Below, piece by piece: positions 1 to 9,444 of a stretch of 14,199 nt of DNA. Every line of letters starts with the position of its first letter. The first letter of the stretch is position 1. The DNA is from Asaia bogorensis. Its GTDB lineage: Bacteria; Pseudomonadota; Alphaproteobacteria; Acetobacterales; Acetobacteraceae. Made by a program: the position numbers and the translations under genes. The notes beneath the pieces are model-generated. The model was not told the origin of the DNA and did not search any database. It saw only the letters and a list, made by a program, of their open reading frames with translations. Where the stretch lies: contig CAMBXJ010000048.1 of assembly GCA_945871455.1 (NCBI GenBank), positions 1 to 14,199 on the forward strand, read 5' to 3'.

Positions 1-230
1 TCCCGGTCGATCCCCAACCAGCCACGCAGCCGATCGCCGGAGGCATCGTTGAACGGAATCCCCGTTTCATGGACCTTCGTCCCGGGTGCCTGGCTGGCGA
101 TCAGTACCCGCGCCGTCACCGATGCCTGAAACACCGGCCTCGGCCCCAGTGGCAGGTGTTCGGCGCAGACCCGGCAGGCCCGGATTTGCGCCGCTATCGT
201 GTCGAGCGTCTCGTCAGGTAACGATGCCAC
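1..230 (-). CDS. Uracil-DNA glycosylase family protein, N-terminal part (runs off window)
   Basis: A 76-codon N-terminal fragment that continues past base 1. It reads with a GTG start at 230-228 that lies inside the end of cysNC, overlapping it by 17 bases in another frame; no ATG is available nearby and the ribosome site is weak. Visible signs are a CxxC pair (C19, C22), then a strand with SQAPG (46-50) followed by KVHETGIPF, SGDRL and WLG. This matches the N-terminal motif block of the bacterial uracil-DNA glycosylase superfamily, where the region forms the base-flipping and water-activating pocket; the CxxC resembles the first half of the iron-sulfur ligands of the family 4 enzymes. The expected role is removal of uracil from DNA in base excision repair, but many members of this clade are untested. 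The catalytic second motif and the remaining cysteines lie outside the window. The overlap suggests co-translation with cysNC. Confidence 0.8.
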   Translation of the reverse strand, partial: MASLPDETLDTIAAQIRACRVCAEHLPLGPRPVFQASVTARVLIASQAPGTKVHETGIPFNDASGDRLRGWLGIDR

Positions 231-2055
231 GTTCCCGCAGCGCCACCACCACCCGTTCGGCCAATTCCTCCGGCGTGGCTTCCAGGGTCAGCAATCGGAT
301 TTCGGGGTCCAGTGGTTCTTCGTACGGCGCATCGACACCTGTGAAGTTCCGCAACTGACCGGAATCCGCCTTCTGATACAGGCCTTTCGGGTCTCGGCGC
401 CGGCATTCGTCGACCGGCGTGTCGACGAAGATTTCCAGGAATTCGCCCTCCTCCACGCAATCGCGCGCCAGCATCCGCTCGTTGCGATAGGGGGAGATGA
501 ACGAGACCAGCACGATCAGCCCCGCTTCCACGAACAGCTTGGAGACCTCGGCGACCCGGCGGATATTTTCGACCCGGTCGGCTTCGGTGAAGCCCAGGTC
601 GCGGTTGAGGCCGTGGCGGACATTGTCGCCGTCCAGCACCATCGTGTGCTTGCCCATGGCGTGCAGGCGCTTTTCCACCAGATTGGCGATGGTGGACTTG
701 CCGGCCCCGGACAGGCCGGTGAACCATAGCACGGCCGGTTTCTGGGCATTCAGGCCAGCGCGGGCTTGCTTGTCCACGTCCAGGCGGTGCCAGTAAACCT
801 CGCTGCGACCGGCATGGATGTTGGTGATCATCCCGGCGCCGACAGTGTTGCGGGTCAGCCGGTCGATCAGGATGAAACCGCCCAGTTCGCGACTGGTCTC
901 ATAGGTTTCGCAGGCGACCGGGTGGGAAAGAGAGATCGAGACGCGGCCGATCTCGTTCAGGTGCAGTTCGCGGACGCCAATTTCGTTCAGGGTTTCGACG
1001 TCCAGGCGGTTGGTGATGTCCGTAATCGTGCCGGTCACCGTCCGCGCGCCCAGCATGAACTGGTAGGCTCGCCCGCGGAACAGCGGGGTTTCGTCCATCC
1101 ACACGACCCAGCAATCGATCTGATCGGCCAGCCGCGGTGGCGGGGCGGCGGCGATCACATCCCCGCGCGACGCGTCGATCTCGCGATCCAGCACCAAGGT
1201 CACCGGCTGGTCGAAGCCGGCATCCGCCAGATCGCCATCCATGGTGACGATGCGGGCGATTTTCGCTTCAACCCCGGTGGCCGCGTTCACGACCGTGGCA
1301 CCCGGGCGGATGGTGCCGGCGGACACGGTGCCGGCGTAGCCACGGAATGTATGGTCGGGACGATTGACGAACTGGACCGGCATGCGGAACGGTCGATCCG
1401 CGTCCGCCCGGGTCAGTTCCACGTCCTCCAGCACCTTCAGCAGGGTCGTGCCGGTGTACCAGGGCATGCGCGTGCTGGCGGAGGTGACGTTGTCGCCATC
1501 CCGCGCGCAGACCGGGATCGGGGTGACGGTCATGGTGCCCAAGCGGCCCAGCAACGCGCGGAAATCGGCCACGATGCGGTCGAACACCGCCTGATCGAAG
1601 CCGATCAGGTCCATCTTGTTGACCGCCAGCACCAGATCATGGATGCCCAGCAGGGAGGCGATCGCGGCATGGCGGCGCGTCTGGTCCAGAATGCCCTTGC
1701 GTGCATCGACCAGCAAGATCGCCAGGTTCGAGTTGGACGCACCGGTCACCATGTTGCGGGTGTATTGCTGGTGGCCTGGCGTATCGGCGAGGATGAAGCG
1801 GCGCTTGGGCGTTTCGAAGTAGCGATAGGCGACGTCGATGGTCACGCCCTGATCGCGTTCGGCGGCCAGGCCGTCCACCAGCAGCGCGTAATCGACGCCG
1901 TTTTCGACGGTGCCGAAGCGGCGGGAATCATGTTCCAAAGCCACCATCACGTCATCCGGGATGGAACCGCACTCGAACAACAGGCGCCCGATCAGGGTCG
2001 ATTTGCCATCATCGACGCTGCCGCAGGTCAGGACGCGGAGAAGAGAATCGGGCAT
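214..2055 (-). CDS. cysNC: Bifunctional sulfate adenylyltransferase subunit 1 / adenylylsulfate kinase
   Basis: A 613-residue fusion. The CysN part is an EF-Tu-like GTPase that drives ATP sulfurylase (sulfate + ATP to APS): P-loop GSVDDGKST (12-20), switch region ERDQGVTID (66-74), DTPGH (91-95), NKMD (146-149), then beta-barrel domains to about 430. The CysC part (about 437-613) is APS kinase making PAPS: P-loop GLSGAGKST (447-455), DGDNVRHGLN (475-484), the FISPYR segment with the phospho-serine position S521, and FTGVDAPYE (571-579). All nucleotide-binding motifs are intact in both halves. The fused form (often called NodQ or CysNC) is common in proteobacteria. It starts at an ATG overlapping the cysD stop in the TGATG arrangement, with an AGGGA ribosome site eight bases upstream, so translation is coupled to cysD, its obligate partner. 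It acts in the cytoplasm in sulfate assimilation. Confidence 0.97.
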   Translation of the reverse strand: MPDSLLRVLTCGSVDDGKSTLIGRLLFECGSIPDDVMVALEHDSRRFGTVENGVDYALLVDGLAAERDQGVTIDVAYRYFETPKRRFILADTPGHQQYTRNMVTGASNSNLAILLVDARKGILDQTRRHAAIASLLGIHDLVLAVNKMDLIGFDQAVFDRIVADFRALLGRLGTMTVTPIPVCARDGDNVTSASTRMPWYTGTTLLKVLEDVELTRADADRPFRMPVQFVNRPDHTFRGYAGTVSAGTIRPGATVVNAATGVEAKIARIVTMDGDLADAGFDQPVTLVLDREIDASRGDVIAAAPPPRLADQIDCWVVWMDETPLFRGRAYQFMLGARTVTGTITDITNRLDVETLNEIGVRELHLNEIGRVSISLSHPVACETYETSRELGGFILIDRLTRNTVGAGMITNIHAGRSEVYWHRLDVDKQARAGLNAQKPAVLWFTGLSGAGKSTIANLVEKRLHAMGKHTMVLDGDNVRHGLNRDLGFTEADRVENIRRVAEVSKLFVEAGLIVLVSFISPYRNERMLARDCVEEGEFLEIFVDTPVDECRRRDPKGLYQKADSGQLRNFTGVDAPYEEPLDPEIRLLTLEATPEELAERVVVALRERGIVT

Positions 2056-2957
2056 CAGAAATATCCCTCGCGCTTCTTCATTTCCATCGAGGAGTCCTGG
2101 TCCTTGTCGATCAGGCGTCCGGCGCGTTCCGACACCCGGGTCGTACGCATCTCGTTGACGATGTCCTCCAACGTGGCGGCGTCGGAATCGACGGCGGCGG
2201 ACAGTGGGTAGCAGCCGAGGGAGCGGAAGCGGACCATGCGGTCCATCGGGGATTCACCGGGCAGGAAGCGCATGCGTTCGTCGTCGACCACGATGATCTG
2301 GCCGTCGCGGATCACGGTGGGGCGCATCTTGGCGAAATACAGCGGCACCACGTCGATGCCTTCTGACTGTATATACGTCCAGACATCCAACTCGGTCCAG
2401 TTGGACAGCGGGAAGACCCGCAATGTCTCCCCCGGCGCCAGGCTGCCGTTATACAGGTGCCAGAGTTCCGGCCGCTGGCGTTTCGGCTCCCACGTGTGTC
2501 CGGGACCGCGGACCGAGAAGACCCGCTCCTTGGCGCGGGAGCGTTCTTCATCCCGGCGAGCGCCGCCGATCGCGGCATCGTAGCCGCCCGCGGTCAGGGC
2601 CTGCTTCAGCGCGTCGGTTTTCATGATCTGGGTATAGGCGCTGCCGTGGTCGAACGGATTGATGTCGCGCGCCAGCCCATCCGGATTGGTGTGCTGACGC
2701 AATTCCAATCCGAAACGTTCGACCGTCGCATCCCGGAACGTGATCATGTCCCGGAACTTCCATGTCGTATTGACATGAACCAGCGGGAAGGGCGGTTTCG
2801 CCGGGTAGAATGCCTTGCGCGCCAAATGCAGCAGGACGGAGGAGTCCTTGCCGATCGAATACAGCATCACTGGTTTGGTCGTCTGCGCGGCAACTTCGCG
2901 GAATATCCGGATGCTTTCGGCTTCCAGGGCCGTGAGGTGGGCGGGGCGGGCAATCAT
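2055..2957 (-). CDS. cysD: Sulfate adenylyltransferase subunit 2 (ATP sulfurylase small subunit)
   Basis: Full-length, 300 residues, the usual size for CysD. It carries the PP-loop of the PAPS reductase/ATP sulfurylase superfamily in the CysD form, YSIGKDSS (33-40), the strand [11 protein letters not shown] (61-71), the basic [18 protein letters not shown] segment (131-148) that contacts the nucleotide, and the typical C-terminal end [13 protein letters not shown]. CysD forms the adenylating subunit with CysN and joins sulfate to AMP, giving APS for cysteine synthesis. The ATG at 2957 has an AGGAC ribosome site eight bases upstream. It is the first gene of a tight cysD-cysNC-UDG unit. Reductive steps (cysH, cysI) are not in this window. 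Confidence 0.97.
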   Translation of the reverse strand: MIARPAHLTALEAESIRIFREVAAQTTKPVMLYSIGKDSSVLLHLARKAFYPAKPPFPLVHVNTTWKFRDMITFRDATVERFGLELRQHTNPDGLARDINPFDHGSAYTQIMKTDALKQALTAGGYDAAIGGARRDEERSRAKERVFSVRGPGHTWEPKRQRPELWHLYNGSLAPGETLRVFPLSNWTELDVWTYIQSEGIDVVPLYFAKMRPTVIRDGQIIVVDDERMRFLPGESPMDRMVRFRSLGCYPLSAAVDSDAATLEDIVNEMRTTRVSERAGRLIDKDQDSSMEMKKREGYF

Positions 2958-2981
2958 GGATGAACGTCCTGCGGGATGGTG

Positions 2982-3010
2982 ATCATAGTGCCGGGAATGG
3001 TTGCCAAAAG
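2982..3010 (-). promoter_or_regulatory. Candidate sigma-70 promoter of cysD
   Basis: On the minus strand a TATGAT hexamer (2987-2982) matches the -10 consensus at five of six positions and would place the transcript start about 18 bases before the cysD ATG. The -35 is poor: TTGGCA (3007-3002) is a good hexamer but only 14 bases away, while TTTTGG (3009-3004) gives a 16-base spacer with a weak match. The nearby GGTGATAACC (3020-3011) is a perfect 10-base palindrome only in part and could be a regulator site, but I cannot assign it. Confidence 0.3.
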
Positions 3011-3066
3011 GTTATCACCCCAATCGTCGTGTTGTTTTAGCGGCCGGAACCATCGGCCTCCCATCC

Positions 3067-3146
3067 CCGTCATTTCCGAGCCTGAGCTGGCAACCCGCGC
3101 TTCAACGGGCGGGCGCGGTGTGGAGGATCAAGTCTGGCAATGACGG
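3067..3146. repeat. Degenerate palindromic (REP-like) intergenic element
   Basis: The outer arms are CCGTCATTTCC (3067-3077) and GGCAATGACGG (3136-3146), which pair at ten of eleven positions. Inside them a second inverted pair, CCGCGC and GCGCGG (about 3095-3100 and 3113-3118), can form an inner stem, and the parts between pair imperfectly. Ends of the CGTCATT...AATGACG type are typical of dispersed intergenic palindromes in alphaproteobacteria. With one copy in the window, dispersal cannot be shown here. It lies between the ilvA end and the cysD start, so it could also act as a bidirectional transcription barrier. Confidence 0.45.
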
Positions 3147-3312
3147 TGTGGGCGGTGCATCGGTCAATCGTCAGGGCGGTTGGTATTGTTTGCCCGAGCC
3201 AAGCCGGGGGTGCCACGTGTCTTTTCACTTCCTGATTGGGGAGGCAAGAAAATTCCGGCGGCTTGGATAGAAAATAGAGTTTTGCCGCATCGTATGAACC
3301 AAATATCAATGC

Positions 3313-4509
3313 CTAGACGCGCCTGACGACGTAGGTCTGTTCCAGGGCTTCCATGATCGCCAGTGCATGAACCGGATCGCGCGCCTCAACCATGACCTCC
3401 AATTCAGCGGCCTGCACCGAGGATGATGCGAACAGCCGCTGATGCGAGACCTCGATGATATTGCCGCCGCTGTCGCCGATCTTGCCGGCAATATCGGCCA
3501 ACACGCCGGGACGGTCGGGAATTTGCAGATGCAGGCGCAGAAGACGCCCGTCGCGCAGCAGATTGCGCAGCAGGACGTTGGACAGGATGCGGGTATCGAT
3601 GTTGCCGCCGGTGATGGCGACCCCGACCCGCTTGCCACGAAACCGCTCGGGATAGGTCAGCAGGGCCGCGATGCCGGCGGCCCCAGCCCCCTCGGCGACG
3701 GTTTTGGCGCCTTCGATCAGCAATCCTATGGCTTCTTCGATGGCGCGCTCGGGGGTGACCAGGATCTCGGTGACCCGACGGCGGACCAGTTCGAACGGGA
3801 TTTCGCCGATATCGCGCACGGCGATGCCTTCCGCGATGGTTGCCCCACCGACGGATACGCCGCGTCCGGCCAGGCGCTGTGCCATGGCCGCGTAGGCTTC
3901 GACCTCCACGCCGTAGACCGCGATGCCGGGTTTCAGCGACATGGCCGCGATCAGGCAGCCGGCGAGCAGGCCCCCGCCGCCCACCGGAATGACCAAGGCG
4001 TCCAGATCGGGGACGTCCTGCACCATTTCCAGCGCCAACGTGCCTTGGCCCGCGATCACCCCGGGATCGTCATACGGGTGGATGAACACCAACCCGTCCC
4101 GTTGCGCCAGGGTGGTGGCATGTTCCGCGGCTTCGGCCAGGGTTTCACCGCATAATACGACCTTGGCATCCCAGGCCGCGGTGCGGGTTACCTTGGTCGC
4201 CGGGGTGAATTTGGGCATGACGATGGTAGCCGAAATACCCAGCAACCGTGCGTGGCGCGCCACGGCCTGGGCGTGGTTGCCGGCCGACATGGCGATGACG
4301 CCGCGGGCACGTTCCAGTTCGCTCAACTGCGACAGCCGATTGGCCGCCCCTCGTTCCTTGAACGCGCCGGTCGCCTGCAGATTGTCCAACTTCAGGAAGA
4401 CATTTGCCCCCGTGGCGCGCGAGATCGTGTCGCTGGCAATCATCGGGCTTCGCAGCACCCGGCCGGCGATCCGGTCCGCCGCCGCCTGGATATCCGAAAG
4501 GGTGATCAC
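3313..4509 (-). CDS. ilvA: Threonine ammonia-lyase with C-terminal ACT domain
   Basis: A 398-residue PLP enzyme (from the chosen start) that deaminates threonine to 2-oxobutanoate, the entry to isoleucine synthesis or threonine breakdown. Visible are the fold-type II lysine in GAFKERGA (K51), SAGNHAQAVA (75-84), the phosphate-gripping glycine loop VGGGGLLAG (176-184) and TGGNID (300-305). An ACT domain (about 325-398, LHLQIPDRPGVLADIAGKIG) ends the protein. The single short ACT puts it with the roughly 400-residue threonine dehydratases rather than the 510-residue E. coli IlvA with two regulatory domains, so isoleucine feedback may differ. The start is uncertain: GTG at 4509 gives the family-like VITLSDIQAAADRIAG but has no clear ribosome site; an in-frame TTG at 4608 would add 33 low-complexity residues and overlap greA. 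The gene follows greA on the same strand by 79 bases. Confidence 0.92.
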   Translation of the reverse strand: MITLSDIQAAADRIAGRVLRSPMIASDTISRATGANVFLKLDNLQATGAFKERGAANRLSQLSELERARGVIAMSAGNHAQAVARHARLLGISATIVMPKFTPATKVTRTAAWDAKVVLCGETLAEAAEHATTLAQRDGLVFIHPYDDPGVIAGQGTLALEMVQDVPDLDALVIPVGGGGLLAGCLIAAMSLKPGIAVYGVEVEAYAAMAQRLAGRGVSVGGATIAEGIAVRDIGEIPFELVRRRVTEILVTPERAIEEAIGLLIEGAKTVAEGAGAAGIAALLTYPERFRGKRVGVAITGGNIDTRILSNVLLRNLLRDGRLLRLHLQIPDRPGVLADIAGKIGDSGGNIIEVSHQRLFASSSVQAAELEVMVEARDPVHALAIMEALEQTYVVRRV

Positions 4510-4536
4510 GGCCGGATCGACCGGACCGGGTCTCTG

Positions 4537-4553
4537 CCGGGGCGTTGCCCCGG
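4537..4553. repeat. Perfect GC hairpin between greA and ilvA
   Basis: CCGGGGC-GTT-GCCCCGG: a perfect seven-base stem with a three-base loop, 35 bases after the greA stop and 27 bases before the ilvA GTG on the minus strand. No T-run follows on either strand, so it is not a canonical intrinsic terminator. It may weaken read-through from greA, stabilise an RNA end, or affect ilvA translation. Confidence 0.6.
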
Positions 4554-4588
4554 ATGCGCTCGCACGCTGGATTCTGTCACGATGCGCC

Positions 4589-5062
4589 CTAGATAAACTT
4601 GATCCCAAGAATCTCGTACGACCGATCGCCGCCTGGCGCGGGAACCGACACGGTTTCGCCCACCTTCTTGCCGATCAGGGATTTGGCCAGCGGCGACGAA
4701 ATCGACAGGCGCGCCGCCTTGATGTCGGCTTCGTGCACGCCGACGATCTGGTAGGTGTTTTCCTTCTCGGTCTCCTCATCGACCAGCCAGACATGGGCAC
4801 CGAACTTCACGTGGTCGCCGGTCAGGGTGGACGGATCAATCACCTCGGCGGCCGAGACAATCTCCTCCAACTCAATCACGCGGCCTTCGATGAAGGATTG
4901 GCGTTCGCGGGCGGCATGATACTCGGCGTTTTCGGACAGATCGCCGTGGGCGCGTGCTTCGGCGATCGCACGGATGATCGCTGGGCGTTCCACCGCCTTC
5001 AGGTGGCGTAGCTCGTCTGCCAGCCGCTGCAGGCCTGGGGCGGTCATGGGAAACTTCTGCAC
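4589..5062 (-). CDS. greA: Transcription elongation factor GreA
   Basis: 157 residues, the usual GreA length. GreA enters the secondary channel of RNA polymerase and stimulates cleavage of backtracked RNA. The N-terminal coiled coil covers about residues 8-75, with the tip motif HGDLSENAEYHAA; D41 and E44 are the conserved acidic residues that help hold the catalytic magnesium. The C-terminal FKBP-like domain follows (about 80-157) with GKKVGETVSVPAPGG near the end. The start is GTG at 5062, giving VQKFPMTAPGLQRLADEL, which aligns with the alphaproteobacterial GreA beginning; AAGGAC (5074-5069) lies six bases upstream. A longer in-frame reading up to 5206 exists, but its extra residues look unlike GreA. 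It lies 222 bases after carB and ahead of ilvA. Confidence 0.96.
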   Translation of the reverse strand: MQKFPMTAPGLQRLADELRHLKAVERPAIIRAIAEARAHGDLSENAEYHAARERQSFIEGRVIELEEIVSAAEVIDPSTLTGDHVKFGAHVWLVDEETEKENTYQIVGVHEADIKAARLSISSPLAKSLIGKKVGETVSVPAPGGDRSYEILGIKFI

Positions 5063-5068
5063 GTCGAG

Positions 5069-5074
5069 GTCCTT
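5069..5074 (-). promoter_or_regulatory. Ribosome binding site fixing the greA GTG start
   Basis: AAGGAC on the minus strand, six bases before the GTG at 5062. It decides for the GTG start rather than the longer in-frame reading to 5206, which would give a 48-residue extension without GreA similarity. Confidence 0.75.
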
Positions 5075-5109
5075 CGAGCGACAGTGATAAGGGGCCGAGC
5101 AGGCTGGCG

Positions 5110-5133
5110 CGGATTGGATCGCGAAGCAATCCG
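5110..5133. repeat. Inverted repeat in the carB-greA gap
   Basis: CGGATTG and CAATCCG form a perfect seven-base stem around a ten-base loop (5110-5116 with 5127-5133). It sits about 150 bases after the carB stop and 48 bases before the greA start. No T-run follows on the minus strand. A second GC-rich inverted pair, CCGCG/CGCGG, lies near 5226-5244. Either could end carB transcripts or lie in the greA leader; I found no convincing greA promoter. Confidence 0.45.
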
Positions 5134-5284
5134 AAAACCGCACGCGGGCGCGAGCCTGCGCAGGTTTCAGGCGATAAGCAAACCCCGAGAGGTCTGCCCC
5201 AGGCAATCGAGCTGGTCGATCTCAACCGCGCGTCGCGACCGCGGCCCAATTGAGGCCGGGTCGGGTCCGGTCGCGGCGTTCGGC

Positions 5285-8545
<3,261 letters not shown>

Positions 8546-8555
8546 TCAGGGAAAT

Positions 8556-8593
8556 CCTGGTTCATTGATCCCAGGTCAACTGCCTGACGGCAG
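8556..8593 (-). promoter_or_regulatory. Two small hairpins in the carB leader
   Basis: In the minus-strand leader, CTGCC/GGCAG (8580-8584 with 8589-8593, four-base loop) is followed by CCTGG/CCAGG (8571-8575 with 8556-8560, ten-base loop). The second stem covers most of the AGGA ribosome site of carB (8558-8555), so it could limit translation. The stems are only five base pairs, so this may be chance. Confidence 0.25.
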
Positions 8594-8730
8594 CATCGGG
8601 ATACGAATAGCAGTGATTGGCATCTGTTGTGCCGCTATGACGAGTTGAAGCTGAACGCCCCCAACACGTTTTCAGCGACAGGCTGGAGGGCGATCGATCG
8701 GTCGGACTAGCAGAATGCGGCAAGCTTGGC

Positions 8731-9042
8731 TTATTCAGCGGCCGACGCGTTGACCGGTTGCCCCGCTCGACCCCGAACCCATTTCCACCCGCGTTCCGAC
8801 AACCATCCATCAGACTCCTCGGGATCGGTGGCAATCACCAGAAGCCGCGCATCATTCGTGAAGCGCCTGATAGCCTCACTAATCGTGGCCGCATCGTTGC
8901 CACTAACCACCAGGAAAACGCCGGGGATGTGGTTCCACCAATTTTCAAAGAGATCGCTGGTCTTGATGAATTCCTTTAAGGATTCAAGCTCCAACGTTGG
9001 GTCAAACAGATCCAGGGTTATCAAAAATGTTCTACTCGCCAT
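8731..9042 (-). CDS. Small hypothetical protein, possible Cas2/SinR-like ferredoxin fold
   Basis: 103 residues, with no confident family. The start ATG at 9042 has GAGGA eight bases upstream and lies one base after the stop of the membrane-protein gene, so the two are surely co-translated; a longer in-frame reading to 9123 overlaps that gene and is less likely. The pattern is strand (TFLITLDLFD, 4-13), helix (LESLKEFIKTS), WW followed by a strand (GVFLVV), helix (AATISEAIRRFTN), strand (ARLLVIATD), then a Trp-rich tail. This order and the beginning resemble small Cas2/VapD/SinR-like proteins of the form YLITYDL...WW...; that is pattern recognition only. No signal peptide or membrane segment. 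Bases 8941-9060 are strikingly AT-rich for this region (24 and 27 G+C in two 60-base blocks), a sign of acquisition. Confidence 0.8.
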   Translation of the reverse strand: MASRTFLITLDLFDPTLELESLKEFIKTSDLFENWWNHIPGVFLVVSGNDAATISEAIRRFTNDARLLVIATDPEESDGWLSERGWKWVRGRAGQPVNASAAE

Positions 9043-9043
9043 T

Positions 9044-9442
9044 TCAACGATCCTCGTCGGCGCGTCGCTGGCGGGGGACGCGTACTTGGGGTGATTTGGG
9101 GCGCGGTCGATCATCGGCGTCAAGAACTGCGTGACTGAGCCGATCTCGCAGCACCGGGTCCATTTCCTTGTCTCCGATCATCTGTGCCATCGTCATGCTC
9201 AACACATGCCGTTCCGAACGAAGCATTTCGGGTCGTCTGATCATGGCGTACGCGACCAGCCCGATCGCGCTTCCCATGCTAGTCACGCCGCTGACCGCAA
9301 ATAAGATGCGAAGCCAATCGGCAGCAAGCAAGGTACCGCTGAAACAAGCCACCGCAAACAGAACGAGCATGCTGAACACAAAAGGGATGGGGTATGTGAC
9401 TGTCGCGCTTCGAATGGCGTGCTGGAAAAGCCGGGCGTCCAT
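9044..9442 (-). CDS. Small two-helix membrane protein of unknown function
   Basis: 132 residues, starting at an ATG two bases after the carA stop, so probably coupled to carA translation. Two hydrophobic helices are visible (about 17-41, PIPFVFSMLVLFAVACFSG, and 45-68, ILFAVSGVTSMGSAIGLVAY), joined by a very short turn; both ends are therefore predicted on the same side. A charged cytoplasmic tail follows: RRPEMLRSERH (69-79), MIGDKEMDPVLRDRL, then a basic proline-rich end. The RxPxxLRSE...GD tail recalls small membrane proteins found beside small soluble partners in accessory regions, but I do not recognise a named family. It is paired with the next gene by a one-base gap. G+C is 31-32 of 60 at 9301-9420, lower than carA. 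Confidence 0.82.
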   Translation of the reverse strand: MDARLFQHAIRSATVTYPIPFVFSMLVLFAVACFSGTLLAADWLRILFAVSGVTSMGSAIGLVAYAMIRRPEMLRSERHVLSMTMAQMIGDKEMDPVLRDRLSHAVLDADDRPRPKSPQVRVPRQRRADEDR

Positions 9443-9444
9443 GC

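Larger units (their letters stand above)
2958..3312. other. Gene-free region between ilvA and cysD
   Basis: About 355 bases without a convincing gene. Short open frames on both strands lack ribosome sites and recognisable protein character. It holds the candidate cysD promoter near 2982-3010 and a degenerate palindrome at 3067-3146. Bases 3240-3312, just after the ilvA stop, are more AT-rich than the rest; there GCGGC and GCCGC can pair around a loop of about 20 bases (minus-strand order) followed by a short T-rich patch, which is too weak to call a terminator. Confidence 0.6.

Noticed and set aside
766..2211. 481-residue open frame antisense to cysNC
   Set aside because: Shadow of a certain gene with intact motifs on the other strand.
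3001..3309. Short open frames on both strands in the ilvA-cysD gap
   Set aside because: No ribosome sites, no protein character, and they run through a palindromic repeat.
4537..4553. Hairpin as an intrinsic terminator of greA
   Set aside because: Strong stem but no T-run on either strand, so recorded only as a repeat.
8562..8834. 90-residue minus-strand open frame before carB
   Set aside because: Overlaps the better-supported small gene in another frame, has low-complexity Ser/Pro/Arg composition and no ribosome site.
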